From Woeseiaceae bacterium (GTDB lineage: Bacteria > Pseudomonadota > Gammaproteobacteria > Steroidobacterales > Woeseiaceae): a stretch of DNA of 64,000 nt. A program made the position numbers and the translations under genes. The notes under the pieces were generated by a model. The model saw only the letters and a list, made by a program, of their open reading frames with translations, did no database searches and was not told the DNA's origin. This document shows positions 32,353-42,267 of the stretch, piece after piece (position 1 is the first letter of the stretch; the number at the start of each line of letters is the position of its first letter). The stretch lies in assembly GCA_030065915.1 (NCBI GenBank), contig JASJCQ010000004.1, positions 62,001 to 126,000 on the forward strand. The letters are read 5' to 3'.

Positions 32353-34535
32353 GCCGAGGCCAGTGCGACGTCTTCTCGCAGGCGATGCATCATGTCGGCG
32401 AGCGCCATCGGCTTGCCGATGTGATAGCCCTGCAGATAGTCGATGCCCAGTCCTTCGAGAATCGCGACCGTCTCGGCGTCGCAAACGAATTCGGCGATCG
32501 TCGTCAATCCCATCGTCTTTGCGATGTGACTGATGGACTCGACCATTGCCCTCGACACGTCATCGCTGGTCAACTCGAGCACGAAGCTGCCGTCGATCTT
32601 CAGGTAGTCGACCGGCAGCGTCTTCAGGTAGCCGAACGAACTCAGTCCGGCGCCAAAGTCATCGAGTGCGAAGCGGCAGCCGAGCTCACGCATAGCCGTG
32701 ATCAGCGTCGTGGCCTCGTCTACGTTCGCGATCGCGGCGGTTTCGGTGATTTCGAAGCAGATATTCCGGTTGGGGACGCCGCATCGTTCCAGTTCATCGT
32801 TAAGGAACGCGAAGAACCCCGGGTTGGTCAGCGACTGGCCTGACAGGTTGATACAGAAGACCGCGCCGGCGCTTTCGATCATCGCCCATTCTTTCTCGAT
32901 GCGTTTCAGCGCGTCCGAGACGATCCAGCGGTCGATCTGCGGCATCAGCTGGTAGCGTTCGGCGGCCGGGATGAAGGCCGCCGGCGACAGGATCTTATCG
33001 CCGTCCTTCAGCCTGACCAGGATCTCGTAGTGCGGTGGGTGGTTCTTCTCGTCGACGGCCAGGACCGGCTGGCAGAACAGGATGAACTGGTCATCGCGAA
33101 TGGCCTTCTGCAGGCGGCTGATCCACTCGATCTCCTCGCTGCGCCGGATCAGATCGGTGTTGTCGTCGGCGAAGATCTCGATGCGGTTGCGGCCGCCTTC
33201 CTTCGCCGCCGTGCAGGCAATCTCGGCGGATGCCATGACACTGACGATGCCATCGCAATCCGGGTTCACCGCCGCAACGCCGATGCTGACCGTGACGTCG
33301 AGCTGGCGATCCGCGGAGATGCACTTCAGTTCGCTGATTGCCCGCGACAGGTTCTCGGCGACCGTCTGTCCCTGGTCAATCGTGCAATTCGGCAGCAAGA
33401 CGGCGAATTCGTCTGCGCCGAGGCGGGCGACCTGGTCGGTCTCACGCAGCGTCTCTTTCAGGATACGGGAGACACGGCGAATGACGTTGTCACCCTCCTG
33501 GTGCCCCATCAGGTCGTTGACGGTGTGCAGCTGGTCGATGTCAATCTGCAGCAGACAATACTGCTGCATCGACTGGCGGACGCTTGAGATGGCGGATACA
33601 AGTGCCGTCTCGAAGCCGCTGCGGTTCATCAGGCCCGTCAGCGAGTCGTGGTGCGTATGAATGATTCTCGACGCTTTCTTGCACATGACCTCGAGCAGGT
33701 TCCGGTCGCCGTTCGAGAAATGGTGATTCGGCCTCGCCGACGCCACGGCGATCAGGCCGATGACGTTGCCGTAGTCATCGACAATCGGGTGTGCCAGCAG
33801 GTTTTCCCGCCGTCCGCCAAACAGCCGCTGCCGTTCCTCGTCGTGCGACTCGTTGATGATGACGGCATTGAGCCTGGCCTCGACGCCGTCGTAGACGGTG
33901 GATGACAGCAGCTCCATGATCGCCGGCACGTCGGCAAGCCTCGCGCTGCCGTTGTCGGCGTGCAAAGCGAGTTTCTGATCGCGGCAGACGAGTGCGGCGA
34001 GCCCGACATTCAGGTAGTCGGCGCAGTTGTGCACCAGCGTGACGAGCGCCTCCTGCCCCTCTTCCAGGTACTCGACTTCATCCTTCGTGTCGTAAACGAG
34101 GTTCAGCTCTTCGTAGCGTTCCGTGAGTTCGACGGCGAGCTGGTCACACTCGGCCTGAAGATCGATCTCTTCCTGCAGGAGCAGTGCGGCATCGCCGAAG
34201 GCCCTTCGCAGCGCATCCTGAGCGGTCATCAGGGGCACGCTCGACTGTGTGTCGAAGGCCACGACCAGCCGGCCGATCGCGCCGTGGTCGCGCGACATCA
34301 ATACGCGGCGAAAGACACTACGGTTGTCGCCAGCGTCCCTGCGCTCGATGCGGTGGCCGATATCCGCCCACGTGCCGTCGTCCGGCCCAACGGCCGCATC
34401 CGGTTTGTCACCGACGCGCCAGACTGCCTTGCCTTCGAGTTCCTGCAGCTCCATGAGCGATGCGCCCGGGAAGATGCGAGGCAACATGCGCTCGTACTTG
34501 GCCATCGACAGAGACTTGATCGGATTCGTCATCAT
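32349..34535 (-). CDS. GAF-GGDEF(degenerate)-EAL protein
   Basis: 728 aa. A GAF-like sensory domain (about 160-290) follows an uncharacterised N-terminus. The GGDEF domain (about 295-455) reads RLGADEF at the active site, so cyclase activity is doubtful. The upstream RETD inhibitory site is intact, so it may still bind c-di-GMP. The EAL domain (about 465-725) keeps the catalytic set: E504 in EIL, Asn in CINLSGQ, Glu in EITETA, Asp-Asp in DDFGAG (625-630), Lys646, and AEFV. It is probably a phosphodiesterase controlled by GAF and GADEF. It overlaps the receiver gene and the pilus ATPase gene, each by 4 bases. Confidence 0.9.
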   Translation of the reverse strand: MMTNPIKSLSMAKYERMLPRIFPGASLMELQELEGKAVWRVGDKPDAAVGPDDGTWADIGHRIERRDAGDNRSVFRRVLMSRDHGAIGRLVVAFDTQSSVPLMTAQDALRRAFGDAALLLQEEIDLQAECDQLAVELTERYEELNLVYDTKDEVEYLEEGQEALVTLVHNCADYLNVGLAALVCRDQKLALHADNGSARLADVPAIMELLSSTVYDGVEARLNAVIINESHDEERQRLFGGRRENLLAHPIVDDYGNVIGLIAVASARPNHHFSNGDRNLLEVMCKKASRIIHTHHDSLTGLMNRSGFETALVSAISSVRQSMQQYCLLQIDIDQLHTVNDLMGHQEGDNVIRRVSRILKETLRETDQVARLGADEFAVLLPNCTIDQGQTVAENLSRAISELKCISADRQLDVTVSIGVAAVNPDCDGIVSVMASAEIACTAAKEGGRNRIEIFADDNTDLIRRSEEIEWISRLQKAIRDDQFILFCQPVLAVDEKNHPPHYEILVRLKDGDKILSPAAFIPAAERYQLMPQIDRWIVSDALKRIEKEWAMIESAGAVFCINLSGQSLTNPGFFAFLNDELERCGVPNRNICFEITETAAIANVDEATTLITAMRELGCRFALDDFGAGLSSFGYLKTLPVDYLKIDGSFVLELTSDDVSRAMVESISHIAKTMGLTTIAEFVCDAETVAILEGLGIDYLQGYHIGKPMALADMMHRLREDVALASA

Positions 34536-34921
34536 CCGGCCCCTGGGGACAGCGCTGCGGGTGGCAGCATCTCCTTCATCAGTTTGAGCAACTTCTGGAT
34601 GCTGACCGGCTTTTCCATGAAAAGAAGATTGTCGATCTTGGCGGTCCAGTCGCGATGCTCGAGCTCGGTCCTCGAGGTCAGCACGACAATCGGATAGTCA
34701 CGGTCCGGGAACTGCTGCTGTATTGCCTCGCAGAGTTCACGGCCATTCATGCGCGGCATGTCGATGTCGGTGACGAGAAAGTCGGGTGTGTCCTGCAAGA
34801 GTTTCGTCAGGCATTCCGCACCGTTGCCGGCCGTAATCACCTCGTAGCCCGCAGACTCGAGTCCGAGGCGCATAACGCGGATAACGGGCGCATGATCGTC
34901 GACGATGAATATCTTCTGCAT
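34532..34921 (-). CDS. Single-domain response regulator
   Basis: 129 aa, a stand-alone receiver domain. Acidic pocket Asp8-Asp9 (FIVDDH), phosphoacceptor Asp52 (VTDIDMPRMNG), Thr82 (VVLTSRTE) and Lys104 (MEKPVS) are all in place. There is no output domain, so it must act by binding a partner. The histidine kinase gene ends 1 bp upstream, and the GADEF-EAL gene overlaps its stop by 4 bases. Partner candidates are therefore that protein or the STAS-fused ATPase. Confidence 0.92.
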   Translation of the reverse strand: MQKIFIVDDHAPVIRVMRLGLESAGYEVITAGNGAECLTKLLQDTPDFLVTDIDMPRMNGRELCEAIQQQFPDRDYPIVVLTSRTELEHRDWTAKIDNLLFMEKPVSIQKLLKLMKEMLPPAALSPGAG

Positions 34922-34922
34922 G

Positions 34923-36767
34923 CTAGATCGCCTGCCTCACGCTGACCGCCTCTTTCCAGAGGTTGATGATGAATTCCGTGCCTTCCTCGCGGTCACGGTC
35001 GAGTGACAGGGACCCGTGATGCAGCTCGATAATCTGTTTCGTCAACGCGAGCCCGAGTCCGTGACCGCCAATGGCCTGCACACGCTCGTCGCTGGAGCGA
35101 TAGAACTTGTCGAAGATCTTCGCGGCCTCTTTATCGCCGATGCCGATTCCGGTATCGGATACCCTGATCTGGATCGCGTCGTCGGTCTCCTGGATCTTCA
35201 GCTCGATGGTTCCATCGTCCCGGTTGTACTTGACGGCGTTGCTGAGCAGGTTGGTGATCGCGATGCGGATCAGGTCTTTGTCGACGCTGACCGGGTTCAT
35301 CTCGCGAGGCACGTCGAGCCGGAACACGATCTTCTTGTCCGTCGCGAGACCCTTCGCCTCGTCGAACGCAGCGGTTGCGACGTCGGTCAGTTTGACCAGT
35401 CTCTTGTCCGGCGTGAGGCTGCCGTTTTCGATCTGGGTCATGCTCAGCAGGCCCGAGATCAGCGTGCTGAGCCGCGAGACTTCCTCGCTGATGACGTTGG
35501 CCGCTTCGACCCGGAATTCCTCGCTGCGACCGGCGTCGGAAAGCATCGTCTCGCTATAGAGGCTCAGGACGTTCAGAGGCGATTTCAGTTCGTGTGACAG
35601 GTGCGCGACGAAGTCGGAGCGCGCCTGGCGCGCGAGCGCCTCCTTGGTTTCGTCGCGGAAGATAATCAGCGTGCCGATCGCCGACGACGGCTTGTTCGGT
35701 GCGAACAGCGGGTAGGTCTTTGTCACGATCGACTGCTCGGCCTGCGTGTTCAGGCTGAATCGAATCGTGTCGTTGAACGTCGGGCCACGACCGTCCCTGT
35801 TCAGCTTCGACAGCAATTGCAGGACGTCCGGGTTGTCGCACCACTGCGGTGGCGCCTGCGACAGGATGCGTTCCTGCGATACGTTGAACATCGATGCGAG
35901 TTTCGTGTTGGCAAAGGTGATCGCGCCGGCCTCGTCGAGAATCAGCACGGCTTCCGGCAGCGTCTCCAGTACGGTCTCGATGCGGTTCTTTCGATAGGTC
36001 AGGAGCTTCGTCGACGTGATCAACTGCTGCTGGTCGCGTTCGAGTTCGCCGATCTTTGTGCCTGCCCGTTCGACGAAGTGATTGAAGCGCTGCATGAAGT
36101 CGCCGAGCTCGCCGGTTGCGGCGATCTCCAGGCGCTGGAAGCTCTGGCCGTCCATAACGCGGCCGATCTCGTCGCTGGCCGCCCTCAGGGGCTTAATCTC
36201 CAGGCGCAACAGCGCGTAGAACAGCGGCACGAGCAGGAACACCGGCAGAGCGACCGCGGCGAGGAACGGCACTTGGCTCAGGCCCAGGCCGAAGGCGGGA
36301 TACCGGTAGCCGAGGCGCACGAAGCCCTGCAGCTCGCCGTCGTCGAGCAGCGGGGCGTGGAATTCGATGATGCGGTCGCCGCTACCCGGCAACGCGTGCG
36401 TCCGCTCACCGAGCCAGGATGCCGGCTCGGTGGGTATCTCCGATGCGGGGACCAGCAGACCGTCGGCCGTGACCTCATTAACGGTGCGCCCGTCATTCGC
36501 GACGACACTCAGGTACGCGAAGTTGTCACTGTTGGCGCCGTGACGCAAAACGTTAAGGACACTCTGCTGCTCGCCGCCCGGCACCAGCTGGTCCATGGGC
36601 ACGCCGGCCAGCACGCGGACCAGGCTGACGCCCTGGCGACGCGTGTCCGCGAGGTTGTCTTCATGCTGTTGCTTGAACACCAGGTAGCCGATGGCCGCGA
36701 TGGCCACCAACGAGGCGGTCACGATTACCAGTCCAATTCGATCCGACTTCAACACTCGCTCACTCAC
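34923..36767 (-). CDS. Membrane sensor histidine kinase (HAMP-PAS-HisKA-HATPase)
   Basis: 614 aa. A first membrane helix (IGLVIVTASLVAIAAIGYLV), a periplasmic sensor region (about 35-160) and a second helix (about 165-188) lead to a HAMP-like linker (about 190-245), a coiled coil and a PAS domain (about 262-375; PEAVLILDEAGAITFANTKL). Then comes HisKA with H392 (AHLSHELKSPLN) and an HATPase domain (NLLSNAVKYN, DTGIGIGDKEAAKIFDKFYR, GHGLGLAL). It starts the signalling-pilus operon and phosphorylates presumably the adjacent receiver. The stimulus is unknown. Confidence 0.93.
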   Translation of the reverse strand: MSERVLKSDRIGLVIVTASLVAIAAIGYLVFKQQHEDNLADTRRQGVSLVRVLAGVPMDQLVPGGEQQSVLNVLRHGANSDNFAYLSVVANDGRTVNEVTADGLLVPASEIPTEPASWLGERTHALPGSGDRIIEFHAPLLDDGELQGFVRLGYRYPAFGLGLSQVPFLAAVALPVFLLVPLFYALLRLEIKPLRAASDEIGRVMDGQSFQRLEIAATGELGDFMQRFNHFVERAGTKIGELERDQQQLITSTKLLTYRKNRIETVLETLPEAVLILDEAGAITFANTKLASMFNVSQERILSQAPPQWCDNPDVLQLLSKLNRDGRGPTFNDTIRFSLNTQAEQSIVTKTYPLFAPNKPSSAIGTLIIFRDETKEALARQARSDFVAHLSHELKSPLNVLSLYSETMLSDAGRSEEFRVEAANVISEEVSRLSTLISGLLSMTQIENGSLTPDKRLVKLTDVATAAFDEAKGLATDKKIVFRLDVPREMNPVSVDKDLIRIAITNLLSNAVKYNRDDGTIELKIQETDDAIQIRVSDTGIGIGDKEAAKIFDKFYRSSDERVQAIGGHGLGLALTKQIIELHHGSLSLDRDREEGTEFIINLWKEAVSVRQAI

Positions 36768-37166
36768 ATTTGCGCGCGGCTCCCCGCCCTCGCACTCAAA
36801 AGAGCCAGGGGAAACGCTTCCAATCGCCCGTGTTATCGGCCTGTTTCGGCATATCTTAAGCCGGATCTGACTAAATTCTGCGACCGGAGATGGAACAGAA
36901 AGCCCATAAAAGACAGGAACTTAAGGGCGTGCCGGTTGCCGCGCGCTCGAGGTCGATTGCCGGGCGTCTGCACTCCCGATCACGAGTGCTGTAACGGTAG
37001 CTTCCGCACAGCGGGCGGCTGCCCGGACAGGCCGTCACACACAGAGTGAGCCGGACATCGTCCAGCACAGGTTTCTTTGTGGCATTCGGTGTCAATAGCA
37101 GCGGATTTACTCCGCCGATCGACTAAAATGAGCGACAGGGTCACCACATAACAAAAAGGAAGTCCC
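36768..37166. other. Divergent intergenic region between kinase operon and fhs
   Basis: 399 bases without a convincing gene. It must hold the promoters of the minus-strand sensor-kinase operon and of the plus-strand fhs gene. The fhs ribosome site AAGGAAG lies at its right end. A short GC-rich hairpin (GGGCGGCTGCCC around 37010-37025) is present. I looked for glycine, THF, SAM and GEMM riboswitch cores and saw none. Confidence 0.6.
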
Positions 37167-38843
37167 ATGGCCGTCAAATCCGATATCGAGATTGCACAGG
37201 CAGCGACGCTCAAGCCCATCCAGGACATTGGCGAAAAGGCAGGCATTCCGGCCGACGCGCTGATTCCCTACGGCAATGACAAGGCCAAGATTCGCGCCGA
37301 CTTCATCAAGGCCAACGGCGGCAAGAAGAAAGGCAAGTTGATCCTGGTCACAGCTGTGTCACCGACGCCGGCGGGCGAGGGCAAGACGACGACAACGGTA
37401 GGGCTCGGCGATGGCCTCAGCAAGATCGGCAAGGACGCGATGATCTGTCTTCGCGAGCCGAGTCTCGGTCCATGCTTCGGCATGAAGGGTGGGGCGGCCG
37501 GCGGGGGCTACGCACAGGTCGTGCCAATGGAAGACATCAACCTGCACTTCACCGGCGACTTTCACGCGATCGGTGCAGCGCACAACCTGCTGGCGGCGCT
37601 GATCGACAACCACCTGCACTGGGAGAACCAGCTCGACATCGATCCGCGGCAGGTCACGTGGCGACGCGTCGTCGACATGAACGACCGGACGCTCCGAATG
37701 ATCACTGCGGGCCTGGGTGGCTACATTAACGGAGTCGTTCGGGAAACCGGCTTCGACATTACCGTCGCCTCAGAAATTATGGCGATCTTCTGCCTCGCAA
37801 CGGACCTCAAGGACCTGGAGAAGCGACTGGCAAGTATCGTTCTTGGCTACACCTACGACCACGAGCCCGTCACGGTCGGGCAGCTCGGTGCAGAGGGCGC
37901 AATGACCGCGCTATTGAAAGACGCACTGCAGCCGAACCTCGTGCAGACGATGGAGAACAACCCGGCGCTGATGCACGGCGGACCCTTCGCGAACATCGCG
38001 CATGGTTGCAACTCGGTCGTGGCGACCACGACCGCGCTCGGCCTCGCAGACTATGTCATCACCGAGGCCGGGTTCGGTGCGGACCTCGGCGCCGAGAAAT
38101 TCTTCAACATCAAATGCCGCAAGGCCGGCCTGTCGCCGGACGCGACTGTGCTCGTCGCAACGATCAAGGCGCTGAAGATGCACGGAGGCGTGCCGAAGAC
38201 CGAGCTGACAATAGAAAACGTCGATGCACTGAAAGCCGGATGCAAGAACCTGGGCCGCCACATCCGCAACCTCGGCAAATTCGGCGTGCCGATCGTCGTT
38301 GCGATCAATCGCTATACCAGTGATACCGATGCCGAGTGCGCGGTGATCCGCGACTACTGCAAGCAGCTCGGTGTTGAGGCAATCGAGAGTACGCACTGGG
38401 CCAACGGTGGGGCCGGCGCCGTCGAACTTGCGGAGCACGTCGTCGAGTTGTGTGACAAGGGCGCTGCGCAATTCCGGACCCTGTACTCCGATGAGCTCAG
38501 CCTTTGGGACAAGGCGCAGAGAATCGCCAGGGAACTGTACGGAGCCGAAGACATCATTGCGGACAAAAAGGTACGCGACCAGTTTCGCGAGTTCGAGACG
38601 ATGGGCTACGGCCACTACCCGGTGTGCATGGCCAAGACGCAGTCGAGCTTCTCGACCGATCCGCTGTTGCTAGGCGCACCGAGCGGCCATCACGTGCCGA
38701 TCCGGGAGATTCGGCTCGCGGCCGGGGCGGAATTCATCGTCGTTATCTGCGGCGCGATCATGACGATGCCCGGCCTGCCGAGGAAGCCGGCCGCCGACAA
38801 TATTCGCGTCGACGGCGAGGGCCGTATCGAAGGGCTGTTCTGA
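37167..38843 (+). CDS. fhs: Formate-tetrahydrofolate ligase
   Basis: 558 aa. ATG 37167 follows AAGGAAG. The P-loop [18 protein letters not shown] (about 67-84), [20 protein letters not shown], the substrate region [16 protein letters not shown], and the C-terminal [15 protein letters not shown] are family-defining. It catalyses ATP-dependent formation of 10-formyl-THF from formate and tetrahydrofolate, feeding one-carbon units into purine and fMet synthesis. Normal length. It is a single gene, divergent from the sensor kinase. Confidence 0.97.
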   Translation: MAVKSDIEIAQAATLKPIQDIGEKAGIPADALIPYGNDKAKIRADFIKANGGKKKGKLILVTAVSPTPAGEGKTTTTVGLGDGLSKIGKDAMICLREPSLGPCFGMKGGAAGGGYAQVVPMEDINLHFTGDFHAIGAAHNLLAALIDNHLHWENQLDIDPRQVTWRRVVDMNDRTLRMITAGLGGYINGVVRETGFDITVASEIMAIFCLATDLKDLEKRLASIVLGYTYDHEPVTVGQLGAEGAMTALLKDALQPNLVQTMENNPALMHGGPFANIAHGCNSVVATTTALGLADYVITEAGFGADLGAEKFFNIKCRKAGLSPDATVLVATIKALKMHGGVPKTELTIENVDALKAGCKNLGRHIRNLGKFGVPIVVAINRYTSDTDAECAVIRDYCKQLGVEAIESTHWANGGAGAVELAEHVVELCDKGAAQFRTLYSDELSLWDKAQRIARELYGAEDIIADKKVRDQFREFETMGYGHYPVCMAKTQSSFSTDPLLLGAPSGHHVPIREIRLAAGAEFIVVICGAIMTMPGLPRKPAADNIRVDGEGRIEGLF

Positions 38844-38924
38844 TTCAGCCACCGCGGCCCGAGACTACTTTCGGGCTTCCCGAGGAGGTCCCGACTCGAC
38901 GGTCCGCTGTACTTCGGTCCGTCG

Positions 38925-39836
38925 CTACTCAACAAGGTCCCAGTAAGGGCGGCCGCCGAAACGCTGCTCGAGAAGTTCGACAAACAGGCGTGTCTTGACC
39001 GACAGGTGCTGGTGCCGCGGGTACAGCGCGGACAGCGTCAGCCCGGTGGGCAGATAGTCGGGCAACAGCGTCTGCAACTCACCTTCCTGCAACGCGTCGC
39101 CGACGATGAACGTGGGCAACAACGCGACGCCCTGGTTGTGAATCGCGGCGGACTTCAGAACCTCCCCGTTGTTCGACCAGAGCACGCAGCCGATCGTGTA
39201 GGTCCGGTCGCCCTCCGGCCCGATCAGGCGCCACTGGCTGCCGGACTCCTGGTAACCGTAGTGCAGGCAGCGGTGCGACTTAAGATCGGTCGGGTGCTCC
39301 GGCTCACCCGCTGACGCCAGGTAGGCGGGTGATGCGCACAACACGCGCTTTGCCGGAGCAATCTCCCGAACGATCAAGCTGGTTGAAACGACCGGTTCAC
39401 CTATCCGTAAGGTCACATCGAATGCTTCCTCGATCGGATCGACAAACCGGTCATTCAGAACAAGTTCTACATGCAGGTCCGTATGCGCCGCCATGAACTC
39501 GGCGGCGACCGACGCCAGGTGCGTTGCCCCGAAGGACATCGGTGCGTTGACTCGAAGCGTCCCGGCAGGTTTCTCCTGCAGCTCCCTGACGGCGGAGATG
39601 GCCTCTTCCAGCTCGCCAAGGATGCGTAAGCACCGGTCGTAGAACGCGAGCCCGGTCTCGGTCGGGGTGACCGTGCGGGTGCTGCGCGTCAGCAGCTGCG
39701 CACCGAGGTCGTTTTCGAGATTGATCACGGCCTTGTTGACGACCGATCTCGACAGCCCCATCGACCGGGCCGCTGCGGCAAAGCCGCCGTCATCCACGAC
39801 ATTCACGAACGCTCGCATACTCTGAAACCGATCCAC
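38925..39836 (-). CDS. LysR-family transcriptional regulator
   Basis: 303 aa. N-terminal winged helix ([20 protein letters not shown], then [40 protein letters not shown]) and a periplasmic-binding-type effector domain ([20 protein letters not shown] onward). It belongs to the large CrgA/AaeR-like branch. It is transcribed away from the pirin gene, with about 116 bp between them holding TTGTC/GACAA half-sites, so it probably regulates pirin and itself. Confidence 0.94.
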   Translation of the reverse strand: MDRFQSMRAFVNVVDDGGFAAAARSMGLSRSVVNKAVINLENDLGAQLLTRSTRTVTPTETGLAFYDRCLRILGELEEAISAVRELQEKPAGTLRVNAPMSFGATHLASVAAEFMAAHTDLHVELVLNDRFVDPIEEAFDVTLRIGEPVVSTSLIVREIAPAKRVLCASPAYLASAGEPEHPTDLKSHRCLHYGYQESGSQWRLIGPEGDRTYTIGCVLWSNNGEVLKSAAIHNQGVALLPTFIVGDALQEGELQTLLPDYLPTGLTLSALYPRHQHLSVKTRLFVELLEQRFGGRPYWDLVE

Positions 39837-39844
39837 GCGGCTTA

Positions 39845-39891
39845 TTGTCGCTAATATGGAGACAAAATGTAATTAATTTGACTAATTGTCT
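39845..39891. promoter_or_regulatory. Likely LysR operator region between lysR and pirin genes
   Basis: TTGTC (39845-39849) and GACAA (39861-39865) are inverted half-sites with an 11-base spacer, the T-N11-A arrangement typical of LysR regulators. A second TTGTC follows at 39886-39890, making AGACAA/TTGTCT a second inverted pair. The region is AT-rich compared with its surroundings. The operator role is inferred from layout. Confidence 0.5.
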
Positions 39892-39952
39892 TCAAAAAGG
39901 ATTCGAGAGAGGATGAGCGCATTCGAAATATCGATTGACCAAGGAGGCAGAC

Positions 39953-40654
39953 ATGCAGGCAATCAGACATGCTGAAGACCGTGGACTCGCCAATTTCGGC
40001 TGGCTCGACAGCCGTCACACGTTTTCATTCGGTCACTACTACGACCCGCAGCACATGGGCTTCGGACCGCTGCGCGTCATCAACGAGGACCGGGTAACAC
40101 CGGGGCAGGGCTTCGCGACGCACGGGCACAGTGACATGGAGATCATCTCCTACGTGCTGGACGGTGCGCTGGAGCACAACGACAGCCTGGGCACCGGCTC
40201 GGTCATCAGACCCGGCGACGTGCAGCGGATGTCCGCCGGCACCGGTGTACGGCACAGCGAGTACAACGCGTCCAAGACCGACCCGGTGCACTTCCTGCAG
40301 ATCTGGGTTCTGCCGGAGAAGAACGGGCTCGAGCCCAGCTACGAGCAGAAGTCGTTTTCGGACGAAGACAAGCAGGGCCGACTGTTACTCGTTGGTTCGC
40401 GTGACGGACGAAACGGCTCGGTGACGATCCACCAGGACGTCGACCTGTACTCCAGCCTGTTGAGTGACGGCGATAAGGTCAGTCATTCTCTCGCCGCCGG
40501 GCGGAAAGGCTGGTTGCAGGTGGCACGCGGCAGCGTTGTGCTGAACGGTGAGCAGCTCTACCCGGGCGACGGGGTCGCAATCGAAGGTCCTTCCGATATC
40601 CTTATCGAAGGGTCCGACGACGCCGAGATCCTGCTGTTCGACATGGGGCAGTGA
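39953..40654 (+). CDS. Pirin family protein (YhaK-like bicupin)
   Basis: 233 aa from ATG 39953, preceded by AAGGAGG; an upstream in-frame start at 39935 lacks a ribosome site. The N-terminal cupin has the pirin metal ligands His57, His59, His101 and Glu103 ([28 protein letters not shown]), and a second cupin follows. Pirins act as quercetin dioxygenases or redox-linked regulators. Cytoplasmic. It is divergent from a LysR regulator, a very common pairing. Confidence 0.93.
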   Translation: MQAIRHAEDRGLANFGWLDSRHTFSFGHYYDPQHMGFGPLRVINEDRVTPGQGFATHGHSDMEIISYVLDGALEHNDSLGTGSVIRPGDVQRMSAGTGVRHSEYNASKTDPVHFLQIWVLPEKNGLEPSYEQKSFSDEDKQGRLLLVGSRDGRNGSVTIHQDVDLYSSLLSDGDKVSHSLAAGRKGWLQVARGSVVLNGEQLYPGDGVAIEGPSDILIEGSDDAEILLFDMGQ

Positions 40655-40662
40655 TGCAAGAC

Positions 40663-40705
40663 GACGGGCACGCCTGACGGGTTCAGGCGTGCTCGTCTAT
40701 TTTTT
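40663..40705 (+). terminator. Intrinsic terminator of the pirin gene
   Basis: GACGGGCACGCCTGA (40663-40677) pairs with 40683-40697 (one G-U) across a 5-base loop, followed by TATTTTTT. It follows the pirin stop by 8 bases. Its right arm and T-tract lie within the last codons of the convergent polyphosphate kinase gene, so the two genes share sequence at their 3' ends. Confidence 0.85.
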
Positions 40706-42182
40706 GCTCCAGGTGGTCGATGACCGTCCTGATCACTTTCAGGCGCGCGTGTGGTTTATTGTCGCCCTCGACGAGCACCCACGGCGATCGACTCGTACTC
40801 GTGTACTGGATCATGTCGTGTGCGTACTGCGCGTAGGCATCCCACTGTTCGCGGTTGCGCCAGTCCTCATCCGTCAGTTTCCAGTGCTTGTAGGGCGACT
40901 TCTCGCGCTCCTGGAATCGCTCAAGCTGCTCCTCTTTGCTGATCGCGAGCCAGAACTTCAACAGCAGCGTGCCGTGATCGACGATCTGGTTTTCGAATTC
41001 GTTGATCTCGTTGTAGGCGCGTCGCCATTCGTCTTCGGTCGCGAAACCTTCCGCTCGCTCAACCAGTACCCGCCCATACCAGCTGCGGTCGAACACCGTC
41101 ACGTAACCTGCGTCCGGTAACCTGCGCCAGAAACGCCACAGGTAGTGGTGCGCCCGCTCTTCCTCTGTCGGCGCTGCGAACTGCTGAACACTGACCATGC
41201 GCGCATCGAGTGACCAGACTGTGCGGCGGATGGCGCCGCCCTTACCGGCCGCGTCCTGGCCTTCGAAGACCAATGCTGTCGAAAGACCCCGTGTGAAGGC
41301 CTCGCGGCCGAGCTCGCCCAGGCGCGCCTGGTATTGCTGCAGTAAGTCCCGGTATTTCTTCTTGGGCACGCGTAACGACAGGTCCAGCGTATCCAGCACG
41401 GTCGTTCGCCCGGTGTCGATAAAGCCATTCGATTCAGACGCGCTTGTCTTTGCTGCCTTCCTGCGTTCCCAGGCATCCAGGTGTCGGGACAGTTCCGCCT
41501 CGATGATTTCGCCGACGCGAATGTAGCGGTGATTGGGGTCGGCGCCCTCGATGATGTGCCACGGCGTCCTGCCGCGGTTCGTGCGTATGATCAGCTGTTC
41601 GCTGACGGCAACGAAGTCGTCATAGCGCTCATGGTTACGACGGTCTTCTTCGGTGATGCGATAGCTCTGCGTCGGGTCGGCGGCGAGTTCTTCGAAACGC
41701 TGCTCCTGCTGGTCTTTGCTCAGGTGCATCCAGAACTTAAGGATCAGCGCGCCGTCATCGATCAGCGCATTCTCGAAACGAATGATCTCGGCGAGATGTC
41801 GATCGAACTCGAGGTCATCGATTTCGTCATAGACGCGTTGGATCAGTGGCAGTGAGTACCGGCCGCTCAGGTAAAGTCCGGTCCTGCCCTTCGGCGGCAG
41901 GTCACGCCAGTAGCGCCAGAAACGCGGCCGGCCCTGCTCCTCACCGTTAGGCGCCCGGTACCCGATCGTGCGCAGGTAGCGCGGGTCCATCCACGTGTTG
42001 AGCATGTTGACGGTGGCGCCCTTGCCGGCCCCGTCGACGCCGGCGAAGTCGATAATGACCGGGAATTCGGACAGCTCCAGCAGCCGGTACTGCAGAATCA
42101 ACAGGCGCGTTCGAAGTTCTTTCTCGCGCTCTTTGAACGTCTTGTTGTCTACGCTCTGGCCCAGTTCTACCGAATCGAACAT
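40683..42182 (-). CDS. pap: Polyphosphate:AMP phosphotransferase (class II PPK2, two-domain)
   Basis: 499 aa, two fused PPK2 domains. Each has a P-loop (FAGVDGAGKGATVN in the first; FEGQDAAGKGGAIR in the second), the lid and R/W-rich segment (FWRYWRDLPPKGRTGLYLSG; LWRFWRRLPDAGYVTVFDRS) and the conserved KFW (ILKFWMHLSK; LLKFWLAISKEEQ). This arrangement defines Pap, which makes ADP from AMP and polyphosphate. In two-domain proteins only the C-terminal P-loop is usually fully catalytic. Cytoplasmic. The final codons overlap the pirin terminator. Confidence 0.93.
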   Translation of the reverse strand: MFDSVELGQSVDNKTFKEREKELRTRLLILQYRLLELSEFPVIIDFAGVDGAGKGATVNMLNTWMDPRYLRTIGYRAPNGEEQGRPRFWRYWRDLPPKGRTGLYLSGRYSLPLIQRVYDEIDDLEFDRHLAEIIRFENALIDDGALILKFWMHLSKDQQEQRFEELAADPTQSYRITEEDRRNHERYDDFVAVSEQLIIRTNRGRTPWHIIEGADPNHRYIRVGEIIEAELSRHLDAWERRKAAKTSASESNGFIDTGRTTVLDTLDLSLRVPKKKYRDLLQQYQARLGELGREAFTRGLSTALVFEGQDAAGKGGAIRRTVWSLDARMVSVQQFAAPTEEERAHHYLWRFWRRLPDAGYVTVFDRSWYGRVLVERAEGFATEDEWRRAYNEINEFENQIVDHGTLLLKFWLAISKEEQLERFQEREKSPYKHWKLTDEDWRNREQWDAYAQYAHDMIQYTSTSRSPWVLVEGDNKPHARLKVIRTVIDHLEQKIDEHA

Positions 42183-42267
42183 GGCGTCACTCTCAGTCGC
42201 AATCCGGCCATTGTAGCGCTCCCGCCAGCACGCCTCTGTACGCGTTATTCACAATAAGGCTCGCGTA

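Noticed and set aside
36768..37166. Riboswitch or small RNA before fhs
   Set aside because: No recognisable glycine, THF, SAM, cobalamin or c-di-GMP aptamer core; only a short GC-rich hairpin.
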